NCBI RefSeq assembly: GCF_029852145.1
Contig: NC_079971.1
Span: 9,789,697-9,853,696 of the forward strand
Source: Microplitis mediator
Taxonomy: Eukaryota > Arthropoda > Insecta > Hymenoptera > Braconidae
Length of the DNA stretch: 64,000 nt
Direction: 5' to 3'
The translations under genes were made by a program, and so were the position numbers. The notes beneath the pieces were generated by a model. It saw only the letters and a list, made by a program, of their open reading frames with translations, did no database searches and had not been told where the DNA came from. Of the stretch, positions 36,035 through 48,621 are shown one piece after another. Each line of letters starts with the position of its first letter. Position 1 is the first letter of the stretch.

Positions 36035-37068
36035 ATTAGGGTGCTTCGTTTCCGGCGAAAGTATTTTTTTCGTTGCTCATCAAGCAAAATATTGTTTTTT
36101 ATGCTGCAACAAAAATTCCTGCCAAGTTTGAGCTCTTAATTACAATTTCAAGTACATTCCATTTGATTTCAAAGATTTCTCATTTAAAATACATGTAAAT
36201 TAAATTACTTTTTTTTTTAACTTTCTAATACTCAGCTGCATTTTATGATATCGACGCGGTTTTGGTCGCAAATCGTAGGGCATTTGGTGTTCTTCAAAAG
36301 TGCCCATAGTTACTTAGCTGTAATTCCAGCTGTTTTACTTGTGTCCGATGCGGAACTCAATTTTCCTATGAAATTGATCTTTATTGGCTTGCAGAACGTA
36401 AACCAATGAAAGTATACAAAAAATGCTAATGGAGATTTCATAGGAAATTTTATTCCCTTCAAAAAAAGTTCTATCAGTCAAGTCGCTTAAGTCCATAGTT
36501 TCCGAGTTATAGTAATTTTAATAATTTGAAAAATAAAATATAAAAAAAAACTATTACAATTGATATTATATTTTTCAAATTATTAAAATTACTATAACTC
36601 GGAAACTATGGACTTAAGCGACTTGACTGATAGAACTTTTTTTGAAGGGAATAAAATTTCCTATAAAATCTCCATTAGCATTTTTTGTATACTTTCATTG
36701 GTTTACGTTCTGCAAGCCAATAAAGATCAATTTCATAGGAAAATTGAGTTCCGCATCGGACACAAGTAAAACAGCTGGAATTACAGCTAAGTAACTATGG
36801 GCACTTTTGAAGAACACCAAATGCCCTACGATTTGCGACCAAAACCGCGTCGATATCATAAAATGCAGCTGAGTATTAGAAAGTTAAAAAAAAAGTAATT
36901 TAATTTACATGTATTTTAAATGAAAAATCTTTGAAATCAAATGGAATGTACTTGAAATTGTAATTAAGAGCTCAAACTTGGCAGGAATTTTTGTTTCAGC
37001 ATAAAAAACAATATTTTGCTTGATGAGCATCGAAAAAAATACTTTCGCCGGAAACGAAGCACCCTAAT
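36035..37068. mobile_element. 1.03-kb near-perfect palindrome (foldback element)
   Basis: Two arms of about 500 bp are nearly identical inverse copies, starting ATTAGGGTGCTTCGTTTCCG and ending CGGAAACGAAGCACCCTAAT, with the turn near 36545-36560. Examples: ACCAATGAAAGTATACAAAA at 36411 and its inverse near 36682; CCGATGCGGAACTC near 36346 and its inverse near 36749. No coding capacity. Confidence 0.92.
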
Positions 37069-37090
37069 ATACATATACATATATATATTA

Positions 37091-37974
37091 GGGTGGCGCA
37101 AAAAAACCGACAATTTTTTTTTTTTCAATCTCGCATGAAAATTTGTTGGTTTACGATGTTTTAAGAAGCCTCTCCACAAATCAGCTCGATAAAAAATTTT
37201 TAAGAGGTCGCTCACGAATTTTGAAAATATCGAAAATGATCGAAATTAGGATTTTTATTTAAAAAAATTTTTTTTTCTCGTGGCAGCAATAGTTTATATT
37301 TGTAAAATCATGACTATGCTGAAAATTTCAGCCCAAAATATAAATATTTAAACGGCGCTCAAGAATTTCGAATATTTACTGATAATATGTAATTAATAGT
37401 TTGAATTAGTTTTTATAACTCAATTGTTGTCATTTCACTTAAATATAACTTTTGCATACCCAAAAATATACAGAACAGTCTTAAACAATGAAATTCGGTC
37501 AGTTTTGAATAAGCGAAAAAACCTACAAATTGGATTAAAAAATAAAAAAGTATGTAAATAACTTATTATTTCTATTTCTCGGGTTATATTTTCATTCATT
37601 GTCATGCAAATTGATGGTGAAAAAATCTAGAAGCTTTATTATTAATATTTAAGGGTCGCTCAAAAATGTCCAAGAGACTGCGCTCGGAAACATTCAAAAT
37701 TCTTGAGCGCCGTTTAAATATTTAAATTTTGGGCTGAAATTTTCAGCATAGTCATGATTTTACAAATATAAACTATTGCTGCCACGAGAAAAAAAAATTT
37801 TTTTAAATAAAAATCCTAATTTCGATCATTTTCGATATTTTCAAAATTCGTGAGCGACCTCTTAAAAATTTTTAATCGAGCTGATTTGTGGAGAGGCTTT
37901 TTAAAACATCGTAAACCAACAAATTTTCATGCGAGATTGAAAAAAAAAAAATAGTCGGTTTTTTTGCGCCACCC
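37091..37974. mobile_element. GGGTGGCGCAAAAAA foldback element with spacer
   Basis: Arms at about 37091-37395 and 37680-37974 are inverse copies (GGGTGGCGCAAAAAAACCGA / ...TTTTTTTGCGCCACCC), flanked by TA on both sides. The spacer (37396-37679) is AT-rich and not inverted. A related single arm lies at 34799-35088. Confidence 0.88.
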
Positions 37975-37975
37975 T

Positions 37976-38006
<31 letters not shown>

Positions 38007-38448
38007 TTTTTAACGAATGGTATTTTCGAACCGTACTCAACTAATTATGATAGGTGGTGACAAAATTCCTTGAAAAATCGACCATGAGGACAAATACAAT
38101 AGATAGATTTTAGAAAAATCTACTTAAAAACTCGGCGTCGGTTGGCCCTACGGGCCAGCCCCAAAACTTCCCATTGTTTTCGAGCTCAAGTTGCTCGGAA
38201 ACATTAGCGTGAATATATTTTCGAGCTCGAAGATGCTATCACATGCAATTGTTTTTTTTAAGCTTTTCAAGCTCTAATAAGTTACGTCTTATGCTAAAGT
38301 TTGAAAATTTAGAAATCGAAAATCATTAATGAAGAAGCGGTTTTTAAATTTCTAGTCCTGATTATGTTTACTAAAATAAATGTATTGCGGCAGAAATCAA
38401 TGTCATTGATCAAAATCAAGATTTAAATGAGTTTTGACTCAGGTCAGA

Positions 38449-39146
38449 ATCGAAATCGATTCATCGAACAATCGATGTTTTCGTTTCGATTGTCGATATT
38501 TTTTTACCGATTGTAGGCCTTTCGATTAATTCAGCTAAACCAAACATAAATGACTCAAGCGAAATGATTAAAGTTAGATCCTTTGTTAAAAGAAACGATT
38601 AGAAAAAAAAAAAATTTTAAATACTTTTTGATGCTTTTGAATACTTTTGAATCACCCTTTTTATAGGCATTTTACATTGCAAATCGTTTTGAATCGTTTC
38701 TTTTAATCAGGGATAGGCAGTTTTTAATTTTATAGATCAAAATTTTACGCTATTTGAAAAATAAAAAAAAAATCGATTTTAACAATCGATTTTTATGGAA
38801 ACGATTCGACAATTTAAAAGTTGCGATGAAATAATCGATTTTTCACAAAAAAAAATTCTAAATACAATACTTTAATTATTGAGAAAATATTTTTTTTTTG
38901 AACTGTTTTTTACTGAAAAGTTTAAATAAAAAATTATTAAACATAAACAAAGAAATTATTTGTTATTATTTTAAATATAAATGACCATATGAAAATTTTA
39001 TACTTCGAAATACAAACTTATATTTATACGGGGTGATATTTAACTTTAGAATAAAATTTCGAAATCGAGTTTTCAAAATAAATTGTCTTCAGTCGATTCT
39101 ATTCAATTGTGAAAAATCGAATAGTTGCTTCGATTTCGGCAACACT
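38449..39146. mobile_element. hAT-like insertion with 8-bp target duplication
   Basis: Flanked by AGGTCAGA at 38441-38448 and 39147-39154; the uninterrupted CR copy near 41971 has AGGTCAGA once, confirming an 8-bp target duplication as hAT elements make. The right end is ...TCGATTTCGGCAACACT (inverse AGTGTTGCCGAAATCGA). The left begins ATCGAAATCGATTC, so a few terminal bases are probably lost. The smaller element 38580-38712 is nested inside. No transposase. Confidence 0.75.
38580..38712. mobile_element. Small CCCTGATTAAAAG element, about 133 bp
   Basis: Ends CCTTTGTTAAAAGAAACG and ...CGTTTCTTTTAATCAGGG, with AT on both sides. Same family as 23149-23296 and 28298-29096. It lies inside the hAT-like insertion and is therefore younger than it. 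Confidence 0.8.
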
Positions 39147-39933
39147 AGGTCAGAGCAATAATATATGAAATTTCCGAGAAAAATATTAAAAACTGTGTTT
39201 TTTCAATTTTTTGTTGATAATGGAATTTAAACTGAAGAACAAGTTAGATGACATTATATGGTGATCAAACTTAAATCTTCAATATCATTCAAATGGTGAG
39301 GTTGACGGGAAAAATATAAGACACCTTTCTTGTAGAGCAACTAATTTCCTACAAAATTCTTCCATAACATTTTTCTGTACAATCAATTAATGATGAGGTA
39401 TGAATTTTTCTCTATTGAACTGAGAAAAAAATAAAAAACTGCGATGAGGGCCATCTTTCTATCGAAATTAAGAGCTCATTTTGGTGAGAATTTTTTTAAG
39501 GTGTCTAGCAACCTATTTTTCCGTGTCACTTGTAAAAAAAAAATAGTTGATTTTTTTGACCCACCCTAATGTATGTATTATGTACGTACGTACGTACGTA
39601 CGTAAGTACGTATGTAAATACCTGTATCTTTTGAACCGATGAACCGATTGTGGACTTTAAGGCGTCATTCGACGCAGCTTGTCAATATCTTGAAGCTGTG
39701 AGAAATTGAACTTGATCGGTAGGGCTCGTTCAGAGATATTCCAAAAATAAAATTTTTTCAAAAATGTTTTTTTTGGATAACTTTCAATGTGCTCGATGAA
39801 TTGATTTCAAAATCGACTGGGCTCTAGAGCTTTATAAGCCGCATCGAATGCCACCTCAACTATCAAAATCGGTTCATTCGTTCAAAGAGAAACCGTTGTC
39901 GAAAGAATTAAAAAAAATTTATTTTTTTTCATT

Positions 39934-39969
39934 TTGCACGCCTCGGAAGCGAAGCGGAGAGGTTGTGCT
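39934..39969 (+). repeat. GCACGCCTCG motif, copy 1
   Basis: TTGCACGCCTCGGAAGCGAA followed by GCGGAGAGGTTGTGC. A near-identical copy is at 40485-40519. It stands out as a GC-rich, well-conserved island in AT-rich surroundings. Function unknown. Confidence 0.7.
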
Positions 39970-40484
39970 TTATAACCGACCTGTCAAGGTCACACGATTT
40001 CCACTCATTAAAGTGCATATATTTTTTTTCTATTACTCTTACACATTATGAAAAGCACATCAATATAAAGCTGAAACACTAATGAATAATCCTGATACTT
40101 TTTTTAATTTGTCCAATATGTATTAATATAAAAAAAGTTCATTAAAAAAAATTTATCGTGGACGTCCATTAGTCTGTGGTTCAAATAAACGGCGTGGTAC
40201 GGATATCTCGAGAACGACTTGACGAAACTACTTAATTTTTTTTTTCACAATTTTCAGAATTAAGCGAAGAAGGTTCCTTACGAAAATCACTACTGTAGGC
40301 CTTCTCGTTTTTTTAAAAATAAATCATTACGGTTAAAACCAGCAATCTTACATGTAAACAAACACACACTGCCGCCATTTTTCATTAGGAATGTTCTCCT
40401 TATTATTATTTTTTTTTTTTTACCTTCATTACCGTATATTTACCATGGAAATTTCTATGGGAAAAGAGCGAGTGATTCAATTTT

Positions 40485-40519
40485 TTGCACGCCTCGAAAG
40501 CGAAGCGGAAAGGTTGTGC
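40485..40519 (+). repeat. GCACGCCTCG motif, copy 2
   Basis: TTGCACGCCTCGAAAGCGAA followed by GCGGAAAGGTTGTGC. It differs from copy 1 at only two positions, while the flanking sequence is not obviously related. A partial reverse form (TTCGAGGCGTGCAC) lies at about 42976. Confidence 0.7.
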
Positions 40520-41679
40520 CTTTATTTTTCTGTTTTTTTTTTTTTATTTTTATTTATAGATTTAGCTAATAATCATAATGATTGATAAATCGTTTTTCGT
40601 GTATGAATATCACATATGAAAGTATAAAGAGATGTGCATAACGGAGTACCTCCAAAATTTTATAAAAATATTTTGTAAACATTTTAGTCACTTTTTTAAA
40701 TCTAATTGAGCATTATTTTGAATTTATATTTTCACCGTTTTCGCAAAATTTTGTAAAAAAATAATATGAAATCAATTTTTTTAAAATTTTTTTCTTATCA
40801 GTTGACAATAAAAAAACTCCCAATGTCAAAATACTTAAGATGTACTTCAATAGTTAACTTGAAAATATTTACCATTTTTTTTAATTTTAAAATTTAAATA
40901 ATTAACTGTCAATAATTTTTTAATCAATTACTTAAAGCAGTATATAATTGGTTTTTTAAAAATATCTTCCTTGGATTATAATTAAACTAACTTAAATCTT
41001 TCACCTCGAAGTAGATAATAAATAGTGATTAACAAAAAAAAAACATTAACAATTGGAAGTAGGTAGTTAAACTTCTTCAAAAATCAAAAGTGTCAGTTAA
41101 AAAATGTGAATGACGTTTTTTTTATGGTAAAAACTATTAAAAACTTTTTTTTTCTTTTCCTCCATCCGCAATAATTATGTGAAATGAATTTTTATTTATG
41201 TAAATTATTTAAAAGAAAATTTAATTTAATTGAATTTGTTGAATATCAAGAAATTATTTTTTACTTTTTTTAATTTTTTCCAGGGGGTACAGCATTTCGT
41301 CCGCAAAAAAAAATTTTTTTAACGGCAGCTGTAAATTTTCTCCCTTTACTTTGAATATCATTAAAAAAAAAAAGTTTCAATGTATTTGAGTCCCCGAAAA
41401 CTCAATATTTCCTTGAATAATCCGTTTTGTCCTCCCTACCTTCTCTATAAATTTACATTTTTATCAAACAACTACACATATACAAATGTTTTGGCATATT
41501 GAAGAAAATCAATATTTACTATTGAATAAATTATTATTGAAGTAACCAGCAATTTTACATGTAAACAAACACATACTATATCAATTGGTATTAGGTGTGT
41601 TTTCTTTCTCTTAACTTTTTTTTTTGATTATTATAATTTTATATTTCAGTGTGATTTCTACAAAAAAAATCTGGGCGTC

Positions 41680-44230
<2,551 letters not shown>

Positions 44231-44524
44231 AAATTTTTTTTTTTTTTAGTTTTTTTTATTTCTCAGAAACCCGTTTGGCATCCTTGTCAGAAAAGCATCA
44301 TTATGTTATCTAAAAAAAGATATCTTTTAGAGGCCAGAGAAATTTTATCTTTTTGACAACTCTTTACAGATATCGGTTTATCGAGATCTAAAAGATAACT
44401 TTGTGATAAATTCTGTAGATGTCCTTATGCGGTCAGAAAGATATCTTTTTGTTAACATTTGATCATAACTTAAATTTATCAGCTGACGTTTGGTATTCAT
44501 ATATTTTATGTTTAGTTTAGTCTA

Positions 44525-44783
44525 CCCTGGCGGATCTGATTTTACGGTATTTTTCGGTATCACTACCGTAGTTCTCGGTAATGCCACCCTAATCACGTAC
44601 GGTAATTCTACCGTAAGTTCCGGTAAACTACTGTAGATTCCGCGGAATTTTCCGTGATTTTCGCAGAATCTACAGTAGTTTACCGGAACTTACGGTAGAA
44701 TTACCGTACGTGATTAGGGTGGCAATACCGTAAACTACAGTAGTGATATCGAAAAATACCGTAAAATTAGATATGCTTACAGG
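44525..44783. mobile_element. ACGGTA-rich near-palindrome (CCCTGGCGGATCTGA element)
   Basis: The left end CCCTGGCGGATCTGATTTTA has a degenerate inverse at the right (TAAAATTAGATATGCTTACAGG). The core arms (about 44577-44636 and 44665-44725) are almost perfectly inverse, rich in TACGGTAGAATTACCGTA and TTTACCGGAACTTACGG words. The element at 51983-52249 has related words and a related end. Between 44231 and 44524 I see no other feature. Confidence 0.75.
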
Positions 44784-45114
44784 AACAGTAATTGTACCGT
44801 AAATTTTGCGAAATTCATCTGTTTGAAAGTTATTGGAGCTTTTCCTGGTTAAAAAAAAGAATTAAATAGGATTGAAAATGCATTGAATCCTGTTTAATTC
44901 TCTTTAGAGAATTAAATAGAATTAAGGAGAATTCATATTTTGAAATTTTTAATACTTTTAAATTCTCTTCAGAGAATTAAATAGAATTAAGGAGAATTCA
45001 CATTTCGAAAGTTTCAATACTTTTAAATTCTCTTCAGAGAATTAAATAGAATTAAGGAGAATTCATATTTCGGAATTTTTAATACTTTTAAATTCTCTTC
45101 AGAGAAATCGAATA

Positions 45115-45421
45115 CAGTCGACTCTGTCTAAAGGTTCTCTGCCTAAAGGTTCCCGCTGTCTGTAGGTTCCAGGATACATTGCTTAAAGGTTCCCGGATAT
45201 TTCCCCACCCGCTTTTTCGAGTGACGAATCACAATTCAGTTTTCGAGCGCTAACTTTAAATGCACGTTTTTTTGAGGTTATGTTTACTAAGCAATGTGTT
45301 CGTTTTAGCGTGCGCAACGGCGCTCGAGGGGAATATATTGTAGGGGAAGTGCTGATGATGGGGAGGGAACCTTTAGGCAATGGTCCTGTCCCGACGTGGA
45401 ACCTTTAGACAGAGTCGACTG
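45115..45421. mobile_element. pogo-like MITE, 307 bp, TA duplication
   Basis: Perfect terminal inverted repeats of more than 20 bp starting CAGTCGACTCTGTCTAAAGG, flanked by TA (45113-45114, 45422-45423). A CAGTCGACTC start with a TA duplication is typical of pogo/Tigger-type ends. Too short for a transposase, so a non-autonomous element. Confidence 0.85.
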
Positions 45422-45513
45422 TAGAATAAAGAACTATTCCCAAGAAAAATATAGAGAGCCTGAACTGGGATGGATATCCCGAATTGTCCATGGGGAAGAC
45501 CACTGGTTATACC

Positions 45514-45580
<67 letters not shown>

Positions 45581-46029
45581 ACTTGATGCAGGGTATACTG
45601 CGCCACTACCAGTTGGTACTTCCCACTCTGCTACGCAAAGTTCACTTGGTAGCAGTGGAGTGATGACTGACGATAACGTCCGCTGCATTTGCTTTTAACA
45701 CTTCTACAATAAGTGTCCATATCCAAGAAGCCCGCACGCTCTAGCGGTGAGCGCGGAACTAACTTTCGCTCACTTACTCTCTCCCGCCAGATTGTCGATC
45801 GGCGAGCGTCTCACGATCACTCTTACATTTTTTTCCCGTTGCCTTTTTCTCTTTTAATTACTTTTTTTTTTCAAAAATTTCTCCATAAAAAAAATAGAAT
45901 TTCACGTATAAAATTATTATTTCTTTCCTTTTCCAGAATAAAATTTTAATATATAAATAATTACTAATCATTATCATTTTGTTTTTTCAAAGTTTAAAAA
46001 AAAAATAATTTTTTTTTTGTTATGGTTAC
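45422..46029. other. Unassigned insert with TA microsatellite
   Basis: Contains a TA tract at about 45518-45578 flanked by ACCACTGGTTATACCAG and GGACTTGATGCAGGGTATAC, then a GC-richer part (AAGCCCGCACGCTCTAGCGG; CGGCGAGCGTCTCACG, 45728-45820) that breaks the surrounding tandem array. I cannot assign it; a retroposed sequence is possible. Open frames crossing the TA tract are artefacts. Confidence 0.4.
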
Positions 46030-46267
46030 AATTCTCTCGAATTCTCAGCAAGAACAGGAATTGCAACATATGACTTTGAAATTAAAAAAAATAAGATGGA
46101 ATTAAACTTTTTCGAATCCTGTTTTATTCTCTCGGATTCTCGGGAAGAACAGAAATTGCAACATTATTTTAAAATTAAAAAGAATTAGTTAGTATTAAAT
46201 TTCTCCGAATCCTCTTTTATTTTCTTGAATCCTCCGCGAAAACAGAAATTGAATATTATTTTAGAAT

Positions 46268-47237
46268 CCCTAGCGAATTTGTTTATACTAAAAATTTAAG
46301 TTTCTTTTGGGTTCATTTCCGATGTAGTAGAAATTGATAAATATTTCGGTATGCTTTACGAAATATACCCAATGAATACCCAGATTATACTCAAATCGTC
46401 TCATGTTTTGGGTATGTTTTGGAATTGTTCATACTCAAATGATACTGAAAAAATATCTATTTCAAGCACGATTTATACTCAAATTATATCGAAATCAGAG
46501 AGGTTGAGGACGATATCTATCTACATAAGTATTTACCTGGTAAAAAAGAAAAATGGTTCTTTGAAGTTTGAAGTAAATAAATTTATTGTCTCCATAGAAA
46601 ATTATAAAAATACTATTTCAATTAAGTGTTTAGTATTATAATGCTTTTGAGTAGTAAATACTTATTTACTTTTTTTTTATTTTACCAAAAAATTTCACTG
46701 TTATATAACACTTCCTATATATAGGATATGTTTCTGTTTGTGTTTGATAGACATACAATTATCATCAATTTATTATTTAGTTGATTCTATTACAATAATA
46801 GTAGAGATAGTTAACATAAATATAATGCATAAAAAAATCAAACCATAAACAAAAATAAAATTGTTTATATCATGAAGACCTGTGACAGCGCTATGAGGAC
46901 TTCACGAGACTCTCAAGTGAGAAGTCACAAGTTTGGAACCTCAGTCAATTATCACTTTTTTTTCTTTTTTTTTTTTGAATTATTTATTAAAAAAAACATA
47001 TAAATAAATTATTCAACTAATATACTTAAACACATTAAATATATTGATATCTGAAAAATTAAATTTTTTATCTCAGTATAACTTCGGTATAAATTCTTCA
47101 AAAAAATACCTAAATTATTATTATGGATAAATATAATTTGAGTAAACTTTTAGAATTCTACTGAAAACATACCAAAATGATACTCAAATACCAAGTATGC
47201 TTTAGATATTTTTTCGGTGTAACCAAATTCGCTAGGG
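46268..47237. mobile_element. CCCTAGCGAATTTG element, AT target duplication
   Basis: Ends CCCTAGCGAATTTGTTTA and ...TAACCAAATTCGCTAGGG are inverse. Flanks are TTAGAAT | element | ATTAAAAAG; intact array units nearby read TTAGAATTAAAAAG, so the duplication is AT. Words such as GGGTATGTTTTGGAA and ATACTCAAATGATACTGAAA recur near both ends. The centre holds a tRNA-like segment. No coding capacity. Confidence 0.9.
46880..46947 (+). other. tRNA-like segment in an element centre
   Basis: GACAGCGCTATGAGGACTTC resembles a degenerate A box, and CACAAGTTTGGAACCTCAG a degenerate B box at tRNA-like spacing. It lies near the middle of 46268-47237. Not a functional tRNA. Confidence 0.4.
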
Positions 47238-47916
47238 ATTAAAAAGAATTAGTTAGAATTAAACTTTTTCCAATCCTCTTTTATCTTAATGAATCCTCCG
47301 CGAGAACAGAAATTGAATATTACTTTGGAATTAAAAAGAATTAGTTAGAATTAAACTTTTTTCAATCCTCTTCTATCCTATTGAGTCCTCCGCGAGAACA
47401 GAAATTAAATGTTACTTTAGAATTAAAAAGAATTAGTTAGAATTAAACTTTTTTGAATCCTCTTTTATTCTCTTGAATCCTCCACGGGAACAGAAATTGA
47501 ATATTATTTTAGAATTAAAAAAAATTAGTTAGATTTAAACTTTTTGAATCCTTTTTTATCTTTTCAATCCACCGCGAGAACAGAAATTGCAACATTATTT
47601 CAGAATTAAAAAGGATTAGTTAGAATTGAACTTTTTTGAATCCTCTTTTATACTTTCGAATCCTCCGCGCGATCAGAAATTGCAATATTATTTTAGAATT
47701 AAAAAAGATAAGTTAGGATTAAAAATATTTAATCCTTTTGTATTCTTTTTAATCCTAAAACGATAATAATTTTTTTGCTAGATGAAGGAGAATTAAGAAG
47801 GATTCATTTTATGTTCGATCTGAATTCTCCGGAGAATTAAGAGTATTGAAGAGTATTAAGTAGTATTAAATATGTGTGCTTTTTTAATCCTTTTTAATTT
47901 ACTTTTTTAACCAGGG

Positions 47917-48621
47917 TTGTTAGAATTAATATTTAGATTTATTTTAGAGAAAATTTGCACAGTACAACGTCACTGTATTTAGTAGACCTATACATGTATA
48001 CATGTTTGTATAGTATACAGTTCACTGTAAAGTCCTGTATCCAGTATACCTGGTAATGTTACCTTCCACTACCCCTTGACCCTTAATGAAGTAGTGGGAG
48101 TATACTAAGTACTGAGAGTACTGGATGTAACTAATAATTTTTCTGTTATAGTTAGTCGAGCCGAAATTCTTTACCATCAAGTGTCGATTGTCCAGATTTA
48201 GAGTCATTATATTGTAAATAATTTAACATTATATTTCTGTCAATTTAACCTCATTTAATATTGTTTGTTTAGTTTATATTCAATGTGTAGCTAATTTGAT
48301 ATTAATTAATATACGTATTTTTCTTTTGTATCAATAAACAATAATTAAACAATACCTGAGTAGTTATTTCTAACAAGCTTGAAGTCCAATTTATAGGAAG
48401 CTTCGAGATCTTTCTACTTTTTCGGTGAAACTATCAGACTTATCACGAAACGTCATAGAATCTTTTTTGTTGAAAATCCTATTCATTAAAAATTATCTCC
48501 GATAATGTTTTTTAAAATCCCGCATTTTTTTCTAGCTATTTCCATTTTAATGTCAAGCTCTTTAAAAAAATTAGTGTTCTGATCGATTTCAAGAGCTTGA
48601 CATCAAAATGGAAATAACTAG
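47917..48621. other. Unassigned sequence ending in a hairpin
   Basis: Nothing recognisable until 48532-48620, where TAGCTATTTCCATTTTAATGTCAAGCTCTT and its inverse form an approximately 90-bp hairpin directly next to the retrotransposon fragment. Part of this sequence (GAAACTATCAGACTTATCAC; ATGGAAATAACTAG) recurs at 50480-51620, so the retrotransposon probably landed in that repeat. Confidence 0.5.

Larger units (their letters stand above)
38140..39300 (+). repeat. Composite repeat CR, 5' part (interrupted)
   Basis: The GTCGGTTGGCCCTACGGGCC head, GAGCTC palindrome part (38178-38262), and GAGTTTTGACTCAGGTCAGA match the full CR copy at 41680. The copy is interrupted by the insertion 38449-39146 and resumes at AGGTCAGAGCAATAATATAT through AGTTAGATGACATTATATGG, after which it diverges. 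Confidence 0.75.
39301..41679. other. Unassigned repeats, no gene
   Basis: Contains a TTTTTTTGACCCACCCTAA element end at about 39548-39568, a TACGTACG tract at 39582-39606, CR-like modules at 39610-39900, and two copies of a GCACGCCTCG motif. ACCAGCAATCTTACATGTAA at about 40339 and ACCAGCAATTTTACATGTAA at about 41544 mark a diverged duplication, the second followed by CAAACACATACTATATCAAT. The open frame at 39848-40051 overlaps CR modules and is not supported. Confidence 0.5.
44843..47916. mobile_element. CCTGGTTAAAAAA element with tandem arrays and nested inserts
   Basis: Left end CCTGGTTAAAAAAAAGAATT and right end ...TTAATTTACTTTTTTAACCAGGG are inverse. The left interior (44860-45110) is a tandem array with AGAATTAAATAGAATTAAGG units; the right (46030-46267, 47238-47760) is an array with AAAAAGAATTAGTTAGAATT and CCTCCGCGAGAACAGAAATT units, about 75-80 bp each. 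Elements at 45115-45421 and 46268-47237 and other sequence at 45422-46029 are nested. The CCC...GGG style of end resembles 12180-13217. Confidence 0.7.

Noticed and set aside
36036..37067. TTAGGG strings as telomere repeat
   Set aside because: TTAGGG occurs singly at element ends as part of TTAGGGTGCTTC or TTAGGGTGGC, never as a tandem array.
45396..45698. 100-codon frame spanning the TA tract
   Set aside because: Its centre is an Ile-Tyr run from the microsatellite and it overlaps the pogo-like MITE end.
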